Assembly (NCBI RefSeq): GCF_003860465.1
Contig: NZ_CP034183.1
Location: 1,440,001 to 1,504,000, forward strand
Direction: 5' to 3'
Source: Deinococcus psychrotolerans
GTDB taxonomy: Bacteria > Deinococcota > Deinococci > Deinococcales > Deinococcaceae
Length of the DNA stretch: 64,000 bases
In this document: positions 7,730 to 16,700 of the stretch, piece after piece
How positions within the stretch are numbered: position 1 is the stretch's first letter
How the letters are laid out: each line of letters starts with the position of its first letter
The notes under the pieces: generated by a model
The model's input: the letters and a program-made list of their open reading frames with translations, nothing else
Told to the model about the DNA's origin: nothing
The model's database searches: none
Made by a program: the position numbers and the translations under genes

Positions 7730-9307
7730 ATGAACAAGTTGCTTCTCACCGCCCTCCTCGGCCTCACTTTCGGCTCTGTGACTTTGGCCCAAACGACCAC
7801 AGCTCAAACTGCTGCGCCAGCGACCAGTGCCGCCGCTCTCACGCCGCAGGCCGCGCTGACCCGCTTGGCAGCGGCGGAAAAAGTGGAGGCTGGTTGGTTT
7901 ACGCCCGATTTTGCCAGCGCTCTGCCGCAAGTAGCGGGCGGCTTTCGGAGCTTTAAAGAGCAGTACGGCGCGTTCCAGAGCGTGGACGACCTCGGCAGCA
8001 ACCGCTACCGCCTGCGCTACGTGGGCGGCACAGTCACGGTGGAGACCCAGCTCAACGCGGCGGGCCAGTTCACCAGCTTGTTTTTGCGGGGACAGCAGGC
8101 CAACACTGCGCCCACTTCAGCCACCCCCGCTCAACCTTCGCCTACAACCCCTACAACCCCGCCCACGTCAGCCGCTCCAACTTCAAACGCGGCAGTCACT
8201 GTGCAAGCCGCCCTCACGCGCCTTTTGTCAGCCAAAACGCTCAGCCCCGAGTGGTTTTCTGCCGACTTCCTCAAGCAGGTGCCGGTGACGCAGCTCTCCC
8301 CCATTTTGGCGAGTGCCAGCAGCGGCCTCGGCACCTTTCAAAGTGTGGAGGCGGGCAAGGACGGTGGGTTCACTGCCAAATTCACTGAGGGGACTTTACC
8401 GATCAAGGGAGCGAGTGTGGACGCGCAGGGCCGCTTCACTGGACTTCTGCTCGGCGCGGGCACACCCAACCAAAAACCGAACTTGGCTGAGGCCATAAGC
8501 GCTTTTGGCAAACTGACTGGGCAAAATAGCGTGGTGGTCGTCGAAAACGGGAAAGTGACAGGCAGTCTGAGTCCAGATCAAAAACTGGCGGTGGGCTCGG
8601 CCTTCAAACTGGGCATCATGGCCGAGTTGCTGGCCCAGATGAAGACGGGACAGCACCAGTGGTCGGAAGTCACTACGGTGCAGGCACAAGACAAAGCCTT
8701 GCCCAGCGGCTTCTTGCAGACCTGGCCCGACAACGCCCCGCTGACCTTACAGAGTTTGGCGACGCTGATGATCTCGCAGAGCGACAACACCGCCACCAAC
8801 GTGCTGCTGCGCTTGGTGGGGCGCGTCGGCGTGGCCAAGCGGCTTGGACAAGCGGCCTTACCCAACACGCGCGAATTTTTCGCCCTCAAGAACCCGGTTA
8901 ACAAAGCGCTCTTGGACGCTTACCTCAGCGGCAACGACGCCCAGAAGAAAGCAGTATTAGAGCAAGCTGCCGCCGCGCCGCTGCCGAGCGTGAGTTTGTT
9001 TGCCGCAGACGCCATCACCTCGCCGCAAGTGGAATGGTTTGTGCCGGTCACGACGCTGTGCGGCCTCATGAACGAAGTCGCTGCCCTGCCACTGATGCAA
9101 GTTGAAGCGGGCGTGGCCGATCCCAGCTTGTTTAAGACGGTCAGTTACAAAGGCGGCAGCGAAGGCGGCGTGCTGAACTTGACCACGCAGGTGACGACGC
9201 AAGACGGGCGCACGGTTTGCGTGAGTGCCACCAGCAACGACAGCAAGTCGATTGACCAAACCGCCTTTGCAGGGTCTTACAGCAAGGTGCTGCAAGCAGT
9301 GCGGTAA
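7730..9307 (+). CDS. Secreted beta-lactamase-fold serine hydrolase with two N-terminal repeat domains
   Basis: The 525-aa protein starts with a signal peptide (MNKLLLTALLGLTFGSVTLA). Two related domains follow: LTRLAAAEKVEAGWFTPDF...FTSLFL and LTRLLSAKTLSPEWFSADF...FTGLLL, separated by a Thr/Pro linker. The C-terminal half has the class A beta-lactamase/PBP motifs: SAFK with S290 and K293, SDN at 351-353 and KGG at 474-476. It is therefore an acyl-serine hydrolase exported across the inner membrane. The duplicated front domains argue against a simple secreted beta-lactamase; a cell-wall or regulatory role is possible. The start after the mdh terminator gives an intact signal peptide. It has its own transcript, convergent with the prepilin peptidase gene. 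Confidence 0.8.
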   Translation: MNKLLLTALLGLTFGSVTLAQTTTAQTAAPATSAAALTPQAALTRLAAAEKVEAGWFTPDFASALPQVAGGFRSFKEQYGAFQSVDDLGSNRYRLRYVGGTVTVETQLNAAGQFTSLFLRGQQANTAPTSATPAQPSPTTPTTPPTSAAPTSNAAVTVQAALTRLLSAKTLSPEWFSADFLKQVPVTQLSPILASASSGLGTFQSVEAGKDGGFTAKFTEGTLPIKGASVDAQGRFTGLLLGAGTPNQKPNLAEAISAFGKLTGQNSVVVVENGKVTGSLSPDQKLAVGSAFKLGIMAELLAQMKTGQHQWSEVTTVQAQDKALPSGFLQTWPDNAPLTLQSLATLMISQSDNTATNVLLRLVGRVGVAKRLGQAALPNTREFFALKNPVNKALLDAYLSGNDAQKKAVLEQAAAAPLPSVSLFAADAITSPQVEWFVPVTTLCGLMNEVAALPLMQVEAGVADPSLFKTVSYKGGSEGGVLNLTTQVTTQDGRTVCVSATSNDSKSIDQTAFAGSYSKVLQAVR

Positions 9308-9313
9308 ATGGAT

Positions 9314-9352
9314 ATGGGGAGCAGGCTTGCCACTCGGCCCGCTCCCCACTTC
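9314..9352. terminator. Hairpin between convergent genes
   Basis: TGGGGAGC and GCTCCCCA (9315-9322 and 9341-9348) pair perfectly over 8 bp, with an inner GGC/GCC extension. No long T-run is visible on either side. It separates the serine hydrolase and the prepilin peptidase. Confidence 0.5.
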
Positions 9353-9376
9353 TATGCGTCCACTGCTCAGGGGCGT

Positions 9377-10543
9377 CTACAGCCCCAAATACCCCTGATA
9401 AGCCTCAATAATCGCCGCACCCCACAGCAAGGCCACCACCGCGCCTATCGCCAGATACGGCCCGAATTTGAGTTTATTTTCGCCGCCGGTAAAGCGCTGG
9501 ATTAAGCCCAGCACCGCGCCCGCCACCACTGCCACTGCCAGGGCCACCAGCAAGCGCTCGAAACCCAGAAATGCTCCGATGACGGCCGCCAGCTTCACAT
9601 CCCCAAAACCCATCGCGGTGGGGTCGCTGGGGCTGTCGTCGTCTTCGGCGGTGGCGTTGGAACTGCTCAGCCACCAGTACGCCCCCGCCAGCAGACTGAG
9701 CGCCCCCGCAGCGGCGAGGCCACCTTGAATACCCGTCAGCAGCGAAAGGCTGCCACGTGCGCTGAAAAACGCCAAAGCCAGTAGTGAGCCGCCCAGCGTT
9801 AGCAGTTCGGGAACGCGCACGGCTCGGCGGGCCGCCGCATTGATGACAGTAGAAATCACGCCCAGTGCCGCGCCGCCCGCCAAAGCCGCCCACCAACTGC
9901 CCCACACTCCGCCGAACAGCACGCCGCCAAAGAGGGCCAGCGCGATCTGCTGATAGCCAATCGGCACCTCCGGATAAAGCCGCTCACGAAAGCGCCGCAG
10001 CACCCAGCCGCCCAGTAAGCTGATGACAACCAACACGCCTGCGCCCATCAATGCTCCGCGCAGGGCCGCTTCGAAATTGGGCAGCGGCGAGAGGGCCGCG
10101 CCGTTGACCGCGCCAAAAATCAGGCCGATGGCGGTGCCGGGAATGGTCAGCTCGTCGGGGATGGTGTAGGTTTCGAAGTCAATGATGGAAGCGACCAGCA
10201 AAATGGTAAACAGCAAGCACAGTCCGATAACGCCCGCGCCGAAGCTGCTGATCGGAAACAGCAGGGCCAGTGCCGCGTACCCCGCACCGCTGATGAGTTC
10301 AATCACCGGATAGCGGGCACTGATCGGCGCTTTGCAGTAGCGGCACTTGCCGCCCAGCATGGCCCACGACACCACCGGCACCAGATCTTGCGGCCCGAGC
10401 TGGTGGTTACAGTTGGGGCAGTGGCTCGGCGGAAAAGCCACGTTTTCGCCTCTGGGCAAGCGCCAGATCAGCACGTTGGAAAATGAGCCGATCAGCAGGC
10501 CCAAGACGAACAACACGGCGACGGTATACACATCCAGATTCAC
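9377..10543 (-). CDS. pilD: Prepilin peptidase/methyltransferase, enlarged
   Basis: This inner-membrane aspartyl protease cleaves and N-methylates type IV prepilins. IGSFSNVLIWRLPRGE opens the protein; the zinc tetracysteine site is C42, C45, C67 and C70; catalytic aspartates are D122 in IIDFETYTIPDEL and D315 in GFGDVKL. In most homologues these aspartates are about 65 residues apart; here they are 193 apart because extra hydrophobic segments and an acidic linker (AEDDDSPSD) are inserted. Total length is 388 aa against about 290 usually. The GTG start at 10543 lies 6 nt after TAAACT, supporting a leaderless mRNA. No pilin genes are in the window. Confidence 0.93.
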   Translation of the reverse strand: MNLDVYTVAVLFVLGLLIGSFSNVLIWRLPRGENVAFPPSHCPNCNHQLGPQDLVPVVSWAMLGGKCRYCKAPISARYPVIELISGAGYAALALLFPISSFGAGVIGLCLLFTILLVASIIDFETYTIPDELTIPGTAIGLIFGAVNGAALSPLPNFEAALRGALMGAGVLVVISLLGGWVLRRFRERLYPEVPIGYQQIALALFGGVLFGGVWGSWWAALAGGAALGVISTVINAAARRAVRVPELLTLGGSLLALAFFSARGSLSLLTGIQGGLAAAGALSLLAGAYWWLSSSNATAEDDDSPSDPTAMGFGDVKLAAVIGAFLGFERLLVALAVAVVAGAVLGLIQRFTGGENKLKFGPYLAIGAVVALLWGAAIIEAYQGYLGL

Positions 10544-10555
10544 GGCTGAAGTTTA

Positions 10556-10799
10556 AGGCGTGAAGTCTTACAAAAAAGGGTTCGGGAGAAAAGTCCACAG
10601 CTTGAAGTCCAATCAGGCTGACATTTCGGCATCCCGCAACTTGGACGGCATCATGAACGCACACGTCTGAACGTACCCCTCTCCGACCCGGATAGAGCCT
10701 GCCCGCTTCCTGGGCAGTCGATCCAGAGATAAGGCCCGATAGAAAAGCAGCCCCACCCACGCGAGGGGTGAAGGCCACTGGACAGAGTGAACGGCGAGA
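10556..10799. other. Gap without a recognised gene
   Basis: This 244-bp stretch separates the surface-protein operon from the prepilin peptidase gene. On the minus strand one frame stays open until about 10613 and ends KLRDAEMSA, which might be a worn gene remnant, but I recognise no family. I see no tRNA, no clear intrinsic terminator and no repeat. Confidence 0.5.
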
Positions 10800-13754
10800 T
10801 CAGTTGACGGTGGTCTGGAAGCAGAGGGTGCCGGACTGGCTGGCGCTAATACCCTGCAAGGTGCCCGAGACTGTGTTGGAAGCATAACTGCCGACTGGCG
10901 TGCCTGTGGTGTTGGTGATGCTGCCTGCCACGAAGGTCTGGTTGGGTTGCAGCGGGTCAGAGACATTGACACTCAACGCTGTCGTGAGCAAGCTGGTGGC
11001 CTGCACGCAGTATTCGAGTTTGTCTAAAGGTTTGGCAGTGGTCGTGGTGCGGGTGGTATCGGTCGTTTCGCTGGCCGTTACGTTGCGGACATACTTCTTG
11101 AGCTGCACCGGGTTGAAGTAGGTCGTGACCGTCTGCGTATTGTTGGCCGTCACCGATCCATTGGTACCGTCATCTACTGGCGCAGAGACCGTGAGGGTGG
11201 CCGTATTGGATGTTGCCGCTGCGGTCAACGCATTCAAGTTCACCGTCACGGGAATCCGCACGCTGACACTCTGCCCCGCTGCCAGCGCACTTACAGTCAG
11301 TTTCTTGGTCACCGGATCAAAGGCAGCGCCTGTTGCAGGCGTGGCAGGTGTGGCGACGATCGTGGCCGTTCCAGGCGTGACGGTGCTGGGAAAGTTGGCG
11401 TCGGTCACGGTCACGTTCGTGGCATTCACCGCCTTGAGATTGGTCACGGTGATGAGGTAATCGAAGCTCTGAGTGTTGGTTCGTGTGGTCTGCGCGATAG
11501 CAGTGCCCGTCTTGAGCGCCTGTTTAGTGACTTGCAGATCACTCTCGATGGTGATGTCCTCAGCGGTTGAAGACGTGCTGGCGTAATTGCTCCCCGCCAC
11601 GGTGCCGCCACCGGTATAGGTGGCTCCGGGCGACACGAGACGTGTGCCACTACTGTCGGTAGGATCGAGAAAACTGACCGAGGCCGAGTTCTGGAAGGTG
11701 CCGACCCCCTGCAAGCGGTTGATGGGAAAGTCAAGCGTCACGCTCTGGCCGCCAGGAATGACGAACGAACTCCAGGTCAGGGCGGTGGCGCTGGCCGCAG
11801 GATCGCTGCTTGTGGGCCGGGTGACGGACGTGCCGCTCGGCGTATAGACAGTGGGGCCAGCGTAAGTGAAGGGGGTCGGTAAGGCATCAACGACCTGGAC
11901 TCCGTTGGCTGCCCCAACGTTCGGCGCATTCGTGATGGTAATTCTGTAAGCAGGCGTCTGGGTACTGCTCGGCGTATTGAGCAGCTGGGGCGTGGTGGTC
12001 ACTTTGGTGACAGTGAGTTGGGGAAAGCAGAAGGGAGTACGCGGGATGGCGTTGTTGTTGTAGACGATGTCCCCTTTGCCTCCAACTCCCGCAGAGCCGC
12101 CGTACACGTTGGTCACTCCAGCGACCGGATTGTTGACCCCAGCAGCGCCGCCAAGAAAGCCGACTCCTGGGGGCGTCGTGACGTTGGTGGTCAGCAGTAC
12201 CGCGCCGCCGCCGCCGCCGCCGCCCGGCCCCTGGGTTTCTCCTCCCTTGAGGGGGAGTGCCGAATTGCCGCCGCTCCCACCGTTGACCTGAATGCTCAGG
12301 CCCGACAGGTTATTGGTATTGGTGGCGATGGCAACCGTACCGCCCGCACCCCCGCCACCGGCAGCGTCACGTCCGGCAGGTTGGCCGTTTTGCCCATTGG
12401 CACGCAGTATGCCTGTGCCGGTGATGGTGTTGGCCACCACAAAGATCACGCCGCCGCCGTTGCCGCCGCTGCCCTGAGGGATCGTCGGATTATCGTCGGT
12501 AGCGTTGTTGTTATCACCCGCGCCGCCGCCGCCACCCACGATCAGCCGTTCAGCGTTGGGATAAAGGCTTGCGGGAGAGATGCCTACCCCGCCGAGGCCG
12601 CCGACATCTCGCGCACCGTCACCGTCGCAGGCGTTGAAGGTGCCGCTAAAGGTGACACAGGTTCCGCTGGCAGGGTTGCGGTAGAAAGCGAAACTGTTGC
12701 CACCAGTCCCGCCTGCCCCCACATTACTTCCGCCGCCGCCGCCCGCGTTGTGCTGGTCGCCGCCGCCGCCCGCGTTGCCTGGTGCGCCCCGAGAACGGTC
12801 CAGTCCCCCTGTGACGCTGGCAGTTGTTCCCGTCACACCCAGCGTCACTGTGCCAGTAGGATAGCCAGAAATGCCGAGATCCGTCCCAGTATAGGCCACG
12901 CTCGTTTTGGTCAAGTCACGCACAAAACGCGGGGTGCCTGCGATCCCCTCCCCCTTGAATGCGCCGTAGTTTGCGACTGTCGTGGAGTAGGGCGTGGCGT
13001 AGTTGACGATTTTCTGGCCACTTACAACGTCATCTTGACGTGAACCGCCGCCGCGAAAGCCAGCATTCGAAGCGTCAATAGTCTTTCCGTTGAAATTGAG
13101 AGTTCCGGCGACATTAAGCGCGAATACCCCCCCGCTGGTTCCATCCCAGGCAGGCACCGAAATATCGCTGGCGAGAGTAAGCGTCGAAAACTGTGGCACC
13201 CGCACGATTTGAAAGCGCCGCTGCCCAGTGGAGGTGCTGGCATTGGCATTGGTGTATGTATTTGCCAGTGCATTTTTTAGCGTGAGCGTAGTCCCGGTGA
13301 TGGCACTCACCACGTTGAATTCATAGTACCCTGCGCTCCGCAAGCTGGTATAACCCCGACCGCTAATGCCATCGCCGTAGCTCCCACTGTCAGAGTTGTT
13401 GATCAATGCATCTTGCATCTGCACAATCAGTACTAGGTCACCTGCTGCCAGATCATTTGAAGTGGGGGTGGCGCGTTTAGTGCCCAAGCTTATACTGAAA
13501 GTGCCTGAAGCCGCTGAGGTTCCTGCCGCCGCCGGGTAGTAACTGTTGGGATTAAAAGTGCTGCCGTCCTTGCCAGGTGTCGCGCAAACTTCAGCCAGAG
13601 CCACGAACGGCGAGGTCATCACCAGCAAGGCCGTAGAAAGCAAGGCCGCAGAGAGCAAGACACCCTTGAAACGGGGCTTGCGAACGCCAGTGCTGGCCGC
13701 TATGACAGAGAGCGGCGTAGGCGAGGCCCGCCGGGCGAAGAGATTCAGATTCAT
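10800..13754 (-). CDS. Large secreted glycine-rich/DUF11 surface protein
   Basis: The 984-aa product has a long N-terminal region with a hydrophobic stretch (LLSAALLSTALLVMTSPFVALA) consistent with a signal peptide. Residues 75-310 look like a beta-rich domain. Residues 315-560 are a glycine-rich region with repeated GGGGD, GGGGGS, GGNGGG and a run of seven glycines coded by seven identical codons (12204-12224). Several DUF11 (Ig-like, CARDB-type) domains follow, with LTVTK and LQVTKQ openings, ending CFQTTVN. No LPXTG, PEP-CTERM or SLH motif is visible. Its ATG overlaps the stop of the upstream gene as ATGA, so translation is likely coupled. It is the last gene of the surface operon. A structural or adhesive role is inference. 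Confidence 0.75.
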   Translation of the reverse strand: MNLNLFARRASPTPLSVIAASTGVRKPRFKGVLLSAALLSTALLVMTSPFVALAEVCATPGKDGSTFNPNSYYPAAAGTSAASGTFSISLGTKRATPTSNDLAAGDLVLIVQMQDALINNSDSGSYGDGISGRGYTSLRSAGYYEFNVVSAITGTTLTLKNALANTYTNANASTSTGQRRFQIVRVPQFSTLTLASDISVPAWDGTSGGVFALNVAGTLNFNGKTIDASNAGFRGGGSRQDDVVSGQKIVNYATPYSTTVANYGAFKGEGIAGTPRFVRDLTKTSVAYTGTDLGISGYPTGTVTLGVTGTTASVTGGLDRSRGAPGNAGGGGDQHNAGGGGGSNVGAGGTGGNSFAFYRNPASGTCVTFSGTFNACDGDGARDVGGLGGVGISPASLYPNAERLIVGGGGGAGDNNNATDDNPTIPQGSGGNGGGVIFVVANTITGTGILRANGQNGQPAGRDAAGGGGAGGTVAIATNTNNLSGLSIQVNGGSGGNSALPLKGGETQGPGGGGGGGAVLLTTNVTTPPGVGFLGGAAGVNNPVAGVTNVYGGSAGVGGKGDIVYNNNAIPRTPFCFPQLTVTKVTTTPQLLNTPSSTQTPAYRITITNAPNVGAANGVQVVDALPTPFTYAGPTVYTPSGTSVTRPTSSDPAASATALTWSSFVIPGGQSVTLDFPINRLQGVGTFQNSASVSFLDPTDSSGTRLVSPGATYTGGGTVAGSNYASTSSTAEDITIESDLQVTKQALKTGTAIAQTTRTNTQSFDYLITVTNLKAVNATNVTVTDANFPSTVTPGTATIVATPATPATGAAFDPVTKKLTVSALAAGQSVSVRIPVTVNLNALTAAATSNTATLTVSAPVDDGTNGSVTANNTQTVTTYFNPVQLKKYVRNVTASETTDTTRTTTTAKPLDKLEYCVQATSLLTTALSVNVSDPLQPNQTFVAGSITNTTGTPVGSYASNTVSGTLQGISASQSGTLCFQTTVN
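12204..12224 (-). repeat. In-frame GCC x7 trinucleotide repeat
   Basis: Seven consecutive GCC units read as seven GGC glycine codons on the minus strand inside the glycine-rich domain. Slippage would change protein length without breaking the frame. Confidence 0.85.
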
Positions 13755-16700
13755 CGGTTGTTCTCCTGAAGCAGCAGATCGAGCCGCAGGTAAAAACCCT
13801 GGTGGGTGTCGCTGCCGATGCCGTTAAAGCCGGTGGGATTGTAGCCCAGGGTGGCCCAGGTGCCGTCGAAGACCCGCACGGTGCCTTCCAGACCCAGGCC
13901 CCACTGCACTTGCTGCAATCCCGGCTGATAGAGGGCGCGGCCATAGACTCCCATGCCCAGCCAATCTGTGAGGTAGAGCGTGCCGCCGAGTTGCGGCTGA
14001 ATCAGCAGACCGTGATCCACCCCCAGCGTATCGAGGGTATTCAGCGCCCCACGCACCTGAAACTGCGGCTTGCGGTAGGTCAGGCCAATCTGCGAGGTTA
14101 CTTCGCCGCTGCCCGTGCTGTTTCCTTTGAGGCTGCCGTCGGCGTAACGCACGTAAGCCAGTCCTTCGAGCAGGCCGTCACGCAGCGCCGCCGAGACGGT
14201 CAAGCGGTTGCCGCTGACGGCTGAGCGCTCACTGGTGGCGTCGGCGGCCAGGGTCCAGACCCGGCCAATTGAGCTGCTCAGGCCGCCCTTGTAGACCAGC
14301 TTGGCGTCGCCGTCGCTCGGCAGGTTGGCACTGATCCCGGCGCTGGCCGTGAACTGATCGCCCCGGTAGCTCAGGTCGACGCCGCCCTCGGTGGTGTTCT
14401 TGCCTTGGGCCAGGTCTGCCGAGTAGGCTGCCTGGACATTGGCGCTCAGGCGGTCGGTGATCGGCACCTGGGTATTGGCCCCGAAGCGGGCGCGGTTGCC
14501 CTGGCCGCCGCTGCTGGGCAATTCGTAGTTGGCGCTGAGGGTGGTGTTGCCGAATTTGTTTTCCACGCCCAGAGCAGCCTGGTTGCTCTTGCCCCAGGTC
14601 AACACGTCGGTCAGCTTGAGGCTGAGCTGAGGCGTCAGGGCGTAGCGCACGCTGAACTGCGTCTGCGGATCGCCTTGGCCGCTCAGCACCTGAGCGTGAC
14701 TGACCTCAGCGCCCAGCTTCGGGCCGTTATAAGCGGCCTTGGCGGTCACGAAAGTGGCGGGATTGGAGAGCAGTTGCTGGCGTAACCCGGCTCCCACCGT
14801 GAAGGGCGCGAGCGTGTAATTGGCCGACGCCGAGAGCGAGGCGTTGTTGCCCGAAGGGGTCTGTCCGTAGAGGCCCGACGCCTGCACACTGAACTGCGGC
14901 GTGACCTTGTAGCTGGCGTCCACCGCAACGTCTGTGCCGACGCTGCCCTTGCCGACGCCGTCGTAGCCTTCCGATTGGGTGCGGGCGCGGGCGCTGACCG
15001 ACAGCGCCTGGGTCTGGGTCTGGGCACTCAGGGTCGCCTGCACACCGTGGGCATAGGCCAGATACGCCTCGGCGGTATTGGTGCCCTGAGTGTAGTTCAG
15101 CCGTGTGCCGAAGGTAACGGTGTTGTGGTCACCGTCCTGGCGCAGCGAGACGATGGCCGCCGAAGCACTGAAAGGCCCCTGGGTGGTCTTGACCTGTGCG
15201 CCGCCAATCACGTAGCGGTGGCCCAGCGGGTCAGTCGTGCGGTAGGTCAGCTCCAGCGACTGTGGATTGAGCTGTTCGTCCGTCGAGGTCAGCGGACGCA
15301 CGAATTCCAGCACGCCCGAATCGGCGTCGAGGGTGTACTCCACCAGCCAGGTGAGTGGCTTGCGCGAAAGTTCGACTCCAGTGGTGCGGTCGGTGGTGAC
15401 CAAGACCAGATGCTCTGAGCCGTACTCGACGGCCTCGCCAATCTTGAGCAGGCGGGTGCCGTCCGGCGTCAGGGTTTTCTGGACGGTGCTCGAAGGCACG
15501 GCGGCGACGAAACCGGAGAACTTCACGTCTCCCTTGGTTTCGGCCGTTAAGGCCGTGTAGCCGCCGCCCGCCGCCAGGGTCGTGATGGGCAAGGCCACCT
15601 GACCGTAACTCACCTGGAAACGGGGATGCTCGTAGCGCAGCGCCAGCGGATCGATGCCTTGCAGCGGCACCGAGGCGCTGGAAGAGTCACCGTAGACCGT
15701 GTAGCCGTCCACCGTCGTCTCGTTGGTGGGCAAGCGGCCTCCCGAGGTGGTGGTCTGCCAGCTGCCAGCTGCCGAGCGGGCCTGGTATTCGGCGGCTCCG
15801 GCCACGTAAAGCTTGCCGCCAGCCAGCGGTCCCTCGTAGTAGCCGCGCCCGGTGACGCCCACCGAGAAGGGCTGGAGGCCCACCGTGGCGCTGAGGGTAC
15901 CGATACCCACCTGGGTGGCGTTGGGCCGCACGTCGAAGCTCACGTCGCGGCGCAGTTCACCGATGGCCAATTTGAGGTTGAGGCGGGTCGGCACGGCCTG
16001 GGGACGCAGGTGCAGAATGCCCACGCCGTTGACCAGTTGGACCTGGTAATTGGATTCGGTGGGGTTGGCATCGGGATCGAGAACCTCGAGGTTGCTGTCG
16101 ACAGTCATGAAGCCGTCGCGTCCGGTGGTGCCGCTCTTGTCTACTGCGCTGAGCCTGATCTCCAGCGGCGTGAAGCCGTCGGCCACGATCTGCTTCGGCT
16201 CGGCTTCCAGGTGCACCGGCGCACCAGCCAGAAACACCGTCACCTGTTCGCCGGCGACTTCCAGCACATTCTTGCCTTCCTGAAGTGGCAGGCCGAAATA
16301 TTCCAGGTGCACACTGTGGTTTTTGGGATCGGTGACGGTCTTGCCCAGCGCGTCTTCCGGCAGCGGCTGACCATTGAGAGTAGCGCTCAGGTTGGTGGTG
16401 TCGCTGCCTTCGAGTACCACGCTGATGCGGCTGCGGTCACGAAACACCGTGCCGTCCAGCGGCAACTTGATAACGCCGGGGTTGACGCTGGCCGCCTCGG
16501 ACTGGCTGGCCTTGGCCAAGTCCTGGGCATCGATCTGCCCGACGAGGGCCACATCGGTATTGCCAGGGAAGCGGGCTTGCAGCGCCGGAGCGGCCAGGAC
16601 CGGAAGATCGCCACTGTGCGACACCTTGTAGCGGAGCACAAAGGAACGCTGTGCTCCCCTGGGCAGCGCCGGGTCGGCAGGCGGCAGGCTGACGGTCCAG

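Noticed and set aside
10556..10799. Possible transposase remnant on the minus strand
   Set aside because: I could not match it to any transposase motif, and no terminal inverted repeats or target duplications are visible.
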